DNA from: CALBZH01 sp964538515 | Lineage (GTDB): Bacteria > Desulfobacterota > Syntrophobacteria > Syntrophobacterales > Syntrophobacteraceae | Length of the DNA stretch: 64,000 bases | Reading direction: 5' to 3' | Assembly: GCA_964538515.1 (NCBI GenBank) | Contig: CAZIEW010000021.1 | Location: 3,283 to 67,282 of the forward strand | In this document: piece by piece, positions 60,675 through 64,000 of the stretch | Position numbering within the stretch: position 1 is the stretch's first letter | Layout of the letters: every line of letters begins with the position of its first letter | Translations under genes and position numbers: made by a program | Notes under the pieces: model-generated | The model's database searches: none | The model's input: only the letters and a program-made list of their open reading frames with translations | What the model was told of the DNA's origin: nothing

Positions 60675-62028
60675 GGCAGGGTCAGACATCACGCTCCACC
60701 GCGCCGCCTGGGTGCTCCCGATCGAGCGCCCCCCGATTGGCGATGGGGCGGTGCTTGTTAAAGGGAGAAGGATTGTCGGCGTTGGAGCGTACCGAGATCT
60801 GCGAGCTCAAATGCCGCCCGAGGCGAAGGTCGTGGATCACCAGGATGCCGCGTTGATGCCGGCCGTGGTGAACGCGCACACGCATCTTGAGCTGACGGGG
60901 ATGGAAGGCAAGATCTCTCTTCCCCAAGCGGGCTTCCCACCCTGGGTCCAGGAGGTCTTTCGCCATCGCGCTTCGATGGATTCCCAAGCCCTGCAAGAGG
61001 GAATGCGCAGAGGCCTCGATATGCTTACATGGGAGGGCACATGCCTGTGTGGGGACATCACCAACACGGCGGCAATGCTCGACGACGGGGGGAGGCACCC
61101 GGCACGCCGTGGAATTGATTCTGCCGGACACAACACCCCCCAACCCCTCTCGAGGGGGGAATCAAGAGGGGGGTGTTCCCCGGAAAACAACACTGACAGA
61201 GCACTCGTATGCCGCCAGGCGTTTCTGGAGCTCATCGGGTTCGACTGCAGCTCCCTTGCCGCGGCGCTGGAACGTGCGGGGGACGGTGTCGACGCAGCCG
61301 GTGCCATTGAAAGGGACGGCATCAGTCTGGCCGCCCACGCGACTTACTCCACCTCGGCTGCGGTGATTGAGCAAGCCAAGGAATGGTGTCGCTCACGGGG
61401 CCGAATCTTCAGCATACACGTCGCGGAGCACGCGGAAGAAATTGAGCTCCTCCAGACCGGGACCGGGTATTGCCGCGAGCTCCTGCATGCTGTGGGCCGC
61501 TGGGTGGACGGATGGGTTCCGCCTGCCAAAAGCCCTGTCGCCTACTTGGATTCTTTGGGCGTACTCGATGAGCACACACTCCTCGTCCATGCCGTTCACA
61601 TGACCGATTCGGATTGGGAAGCCATTACGCGCCGAAGGTGCGCCGTTTGCTTCTGTCCTCGGAGCAACCATTACGTGAGCACAGGGAGAGCGGACCTCGA
61701 GCGAGCCATCCAAGCGGGTGTCCGGGTGGCCTTGGGAACAGACAGCCTGGCGAGCAACAGCGACCTCAATCTCTTTTCCGAGGCCGCCTTTTGCCTGGAC
61801 CAGTATCCGGGACTTTCTCCCGATGCAGCGCTTTGCATGATGACGCTTGGAGGGGCTCGCGCCCTCGGCAGGCAGGATCACTTCGGGAGCCTTGCTGTCG
61901 GCAAGGTCGCCGCCATGATTGCCGTTCCCGCTGACGCCGGGGTCCCTGCGGCTCAGCTTTCAGAAACGATCATCCACAAGGCTAAAGAAGGAGCTCTGGC
62001 ATGGGCCCTGGATCCGAAGAATGCTTGA
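60667..62028 (+). CDS. Aminodeoxyfutalosine deaminase-like amidohydrolase with an in-frame repeat insert
   Basis: A 453-residue metal-dependent amidohydrolase. Metal ligands: NAHTHLEL (His71, His73), SIHVAEHAEEI, LVHAVHM and GTDSLASN. In the mqn cluster it fits the deaminase that converts aminodeoxyfutalosine to futalosine (MqnX type). Residues about 150-181 (GHNTPQPLSRGESRGG and neighbours) are an insert encoded by a copy of the palindromic repeat seen between genes at 6772 and 27304, with its reading frame preserved. The core motifs lie outside the insert, so activity may survive. The start ATG overlaps the end of mqnC. Confidence 0.85.
   Translation: MIKAGSDITLHRAAWVLPIERPPIGDGAVLVKGRRIVGVGAYRDLRAQMPPEAKVVDHQDAALMPAVVNAHTHLELTGMEGKISLPQAGFPPWVQEVFRHRASMDSQALQEGMRRGLDMLTWEGTCLCGDITNTAAMLDDGGRHPARRGIDSAGHNTPQPLSRGESRGGCSPENNTDRALVCRQAFLELIGFDCSSLAAALERAGDGVDAAGAIERDGISLAAHATYSTSAAVIEQAKEWCRSRGRIFSIHVAEHAEEIELLQTGTGYCRELLHAVGRWVDGWVPPAKSPVAYLDSLGVLDEHTLLVHAVHMTDSDWEAITRRRCAVCFCPRSNHYVSTGRADLERAIQAGVRVALGTDSLASNSDLNLFSEAAFCLDQYPGLSPDAALCMMTLGGARALGRQDHFGSLAVGKVAAMIAVPADAGVPAAQLSETIIHKAKEGALAWALDPKNA
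61114..61209 (+). repeat. Palindromic MITE-like repeat, copy C, inside a coding sequence
   Basis: AACACCCCCC (61132-61141) pairs perfectly with GGGGGGTGTT (61168-61177) around ACCCCTCTCGAGGGG. The tail ACTGACAGAGCACTCGTA matches the tail of copy A (TTGACAGAACACTCGTA). It lies within the deaminase gene without breaking the frame. Confidence 0.8.
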
Positions 62029-62861
62029 AACTGGGCAAGATCGGCTTTTTGAACGTCTTGCCCATCTACCATCCTCTGGAAACCGGAATCGTCCCGCACC
62101 CATTCGAGATTGTCTCCGGCCACCCTGCCAAATTGAACGGCCTGATGGCCGGGGGCCAGCTCGATCTCAGCGTGGTCTCCTCGGTGGAAGTGGCCAGGAA
62201 TCCCGAACGTTACTTCGTGATCCCGGATCTTTCGATCGGCTGCCTCGGGGCGGTTCAGAGTGTTCTGCTGCTCAGCAGAAAGCCCATTGAGCTCCTCGAC
62301 GGACAGCGGATTGTGGCCACCACCCAGTCTCATACTTCCATCGCCTTGCTGAAGATCCTCTTCCAGGTGCGCATGCGCCAGAAGCTTTCCCTCGAGCCCG
62401 GCAATTGCACCGAAGCGGTGGCGAGCGACAACCCTCCCGAGGCTTTCCTTGCCATTGGCGACGAGGCGTTGCGATTGAGAGAAGATCCCCGCTACCCCTG
62501 TCAAATGGATCTCGGAGAGGCCTGGCATCGCTGGACCGGCTTGCCGTTTGTATTCGCATTGTGGGTGGTCCAACGTCGGACGGTCGAGCGTGCTCAAACC
62601 AGTCTGACGCGAGCGATTCAGTCGCTTCACGCTGCCAAAGCCTGGGGGCAAGCGCATATCGATGAGGTGTGCGCCATCGCTGCGCGGAGCGGCATCCTGG
62701 ACGAGCACGGCCTTAGGTCCTATTACCAGGCCCTGCGCTTCGACCTGAATGAGGCTGAAAAACGGGGTCTGAATCTTTTCTTTCAGTACCTGCAGGTCGT
62801 TGGCGAGATTCCAAGGGTACCGCCGCTCGAGATCGTCAGTCCTTTCGCGCAAGCGGCCTGA
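62001..62861 (+). CDS. mqnA: Chorismate dehydratase MqnA
   Basis: A 286-residue MqnA/MqnD-family protein with a periplasmic-binding-like fold. LGKIGFLNVLPIYHPL and LDLSVVSSVEVARNPERY match MqnA, which dehydrates chorismate in the first step of the futalosine pathway. The ATG at 62001 has AAGGAG ten bases upstream and overlaps the deaminase gene by 28 bases. MqnB and MqnD are not seen in this window. Confidence 0.9.
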   Translation: MGPGSEECLKLGKIGFLNVLPIYHPLETGIVPHPFEIVSGHPAKLNGLMAGGQLDLSVVSSVEVARNPERYFVIPDLSIGCLGAVQSVLLLSRKPIELLDGQRIVATTQSHTSIALLKILFQVRMRQKLSLEPGNCTEAVASDNPPEAFLAIGDEALRLREDPRYPCQMDLGEAWHRWTGLPFVFALWVVQRRTVERAQTSLTRAIQSLHAAKAWGQAHIDEVCAIAARSGILDEHGLRSYYQALRFDLNEAEKRGLNLFFQYLQVVGEIPRVPPLEIVSPFAQAA

Positions 62862-62899
62862 AACGGCATCCCACGGTGCACTCTGGAGAGGTTGCCACG

Positions 62900-63718
62900 A
62901 TGAGCGGGAAACAACTGAGATTGAAGCGTATGCAGACCGCGCCGTCCGGCCGGATGGTCATCTTCCCGTTGGACCATGGCGTCAGCTGCGGCCCCATCCC
63001 CGGACTCGAACGGATGGCCCGCGTGATCGAAATGGGCTCACGCTCGGGAACCGACGCCCTTGTGCTGCACAAGGGCATGCTTTCCTTCCTGGAATCGGTC
63101 TCGGGCCGCATCCCTTCCATCTTCATGCACCTTTCGGCGAGCACCAATCTGGGGCCTCATTTCCATTACAAGGTGCTGGTGGGAAGCGTGGAAGAAGCGC
63201 TGCGACGCGGCGTGGACGGGGTCTCCGTGCACATCAACCTCTCGGACATTCACGAGCCCGAAATGCTCCGAGACCTCGGGCGCATCGGCTCTGCCTGCGC
63301 CGAATGGCAAATGCCGCTCCTTGTCATGATCTATGTTCGGGGTGAGCACGCCCCATCTCCTGTCCCGGACTCGGCGATCGCCCACAGCGCCCGCCTTGCC
63401 GCCGAGCTCGGCGCCGACCTCATCAAAATCCCAGCCCCTGCAGCTACCGACACCCTCGTGGAGATTGCCGCCAGTTTGCCGGTGCCCGTCGTCGTCGCAG
63501 GCGGCAGCAAGTCAGACAGCCCCGAAGTCTTCCTCAAACGGTTGGGGCAGATCCTCGATACCGGAGTCCACGGCGTCGCCATCGGCCGCAACATCTTCCA
63601 GCGCAAGCACCCTCAAGCTCTCCTCAAGGCCGTTTGCGCCATGGTGCATCAGCGGTCAGCAACAGAGGAAGCATTGGCCCTATATCAGGCATCCGCCAGC
63701 ACGGTGCGGGACATGTGA
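62900..63718 (+). CDS. AroA'-type aldolase (2-amino-3,7-dideoxy-D-threo-hept-6-ulosonate synthase family)
   Basis: A 272-residue class-I aldolase of the DhnA/LsrF group. IFPLDHGVSCGP (Asp25), VMIYVRGEHA (Tyr145) and DLIKIPAP (Lys176, Schiff base) match the archaeal ADH synthase that starts an alternative route to 3-dehydroquinate from aspartate semialdehyde. The ATG at 62900 follows GGAGAGG. It is 38 bases after mqnA, so it may raise the chorismate supply for the pathway; an aldolase with another substrate is possible. Confidence 0.75.
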   Translation: MSGKQLRLKRMQTAPSGRMVIFPLDHGVSCGPIPGLERMARVIEMGSRSGTDALVLHKGMLSFLESVSGRIPSIFMHLSASTNLGPHFHYKVLVGSVEEALRRGVDGVSVHINLSDIHEPEMLRDLGRIGSACAEWQMPLLVMIYVRGEHAPSPVPDSAIAHSARLAAELGADLIKIPAPAATDTLVEIAASLPVPVVVAGGSKSDSPEVFLKRLGQILDTGVHGVAIGRNIFQRKHPQALLKAVCAMVHQRSATEEALALYQASASTVRDM

Positions 63719-63814
63719 CGGCCGGCGGCTTCGCCAGGTGACCAGTATCGCTCGCGCGCGAGACCGAGACTGACTCTCTCCCTGCGCGATCCCAAGGCTC
63801 GGATGCCCGGCAAA

Positions 63815-63846
63815 AAAAGACAGGCTCTGCAGCCTGCCCCCTTTTC
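63815..63846. terminator. Bidirectional rho-independent terminator
   Basis: CAGGCT-CTGC-AGCCTG (63821-63836) is followed on the + strand by CCCCCTTTTCCTTTTT and on the - strand by TCTTTTTTT. It separates the AroA'-type gene from the convergent purH. Confidence 0.8.
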
Positions 63847-63882
63847 CTTTTTAATTTCTAACACTTCCTGATTGAACACCCG

Positions 63883-64000
63883 TCAATGTTTGAACGCGCG
63901 CTGCCCGGTGAGCACCATGGTCGCATTGGCCTCGTTGCAGGCTTGGATCACTTCCCAGTCGCGCATGGAGCCGCCGGGTTGGACGACAGCGGTGATTCCC
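63883..64000 (-). CDS. purH: PurH, C-terminal end only
   Basis: The last 38 codons of a minus-strand gene run off the right edge: GITAVVQPGGSMRDWEVIQA followed by CNEANATMVLTGQRAFKH and a stop. This is the conserved C-terminus of the bifunctional AICAR transformylase/IMP cyclohydrolase of purine synthesis. It is too short for the track-length cut-off usually applied but is unambiguous. Confidence 0.88.
   Translation of the reverse strand, partial: GITAVVQPGGSMRDWEVIQACNEANATMVLTGQRAFKH

Overview
The window is about 60% GC, gene-dense and bacterial. It most resembles a Desulfobacterota (deltaproteobacterial) genome, perhaps of the Syntrophobacteria. The grounds are the yebC-ruvC-ruvA-ruvB order, a futalosine-type menaquinone cluster carrying an archaeal-type AroA' aldolase, a Thg1-like polymerase, c-di-GMP (PilZ, HD-GYP) proteins and many short hairpin repeats between genes. 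This is inference from gene content; there is no rRNA or other phylogenetic marker here. A run of exactly 100 N flanked by an identical 55-base duplication shows a draft or metagenome scaffold.

Region 1 (1-22621, all + strand) is a type VI secretion system (T6SS) cluster. It holds the 3' end of tssM, tagF, a small C39/papain-like cysteine peptidase-like protein, tagJ, tssA, tssB, tssC, hcp, a repeat-filled gap, tssE, tssF, tssG, tssH (clpV) and vgrG. These are followed by a HEAT-repeat protein, a class-I methyltransferase, a double-FHA membrane protein, an HD-GYP/PilZ protein, and a second cysteine peptidase-like protein that is a full-length paralogue of the first. The two paralogues bracket the whole secretion locus and are the best candidates for undescribed effectors or accessory proteases. 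TssJ, TssK, TssL and a PAAR protein are not in the window.

Region 2 (22622-36551) is mixed. It has a gutted D-3-phosphoglycerate-dehydrogenase-like pseudogene, a small lipoprotein, a Thg1-like 3'-5' polymerase, a WHy/LEA2 lipoprotein, a ZIP-family metal transporter and an alpha/beta hydrolase. An RND efflux pump with its adaptor follows, then an AT-rich PilZ gene with motA-motB, the outer-membrane efflux lipoprotein, and a macro-domain protein.

Region 3 (36651-50883) is mostly housekeeping: rlmE, yebC, ruvC, ruvA, ruvB (broken by the scaffold gap), hpt, a zinc-ribbon membrane protein, serS, an HU/IHF-family gene, a small membrane protein, acylphosphatase, ligA, a nucleoside phosphorylase-like gene, priA and a PilZ protein.

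Region 4 (50894-64000) has ilvE, a PlsB-like acyltransferase, recN, an ATP-grasp ligase, and a TetR regulator with a perfect consensus promoter overlapping a perfect 20-bp palindrome. The menaquinone-precursor operon mqnE, mqnC, an aminodeoxyfutalosine deaminase-like gene, mqnA and an AroA'-type aldolase follows, then a bidirectional terminator and the 3' end of purH.

Short palindromic repeats recur through the window. One family is found at 6772-6880 and 27304-27400 between genes, and again in frame inside the aminodeoxyfutalosine deaminase gene at about 61114-61209. A different hairpin-rich insert lies in tssG.
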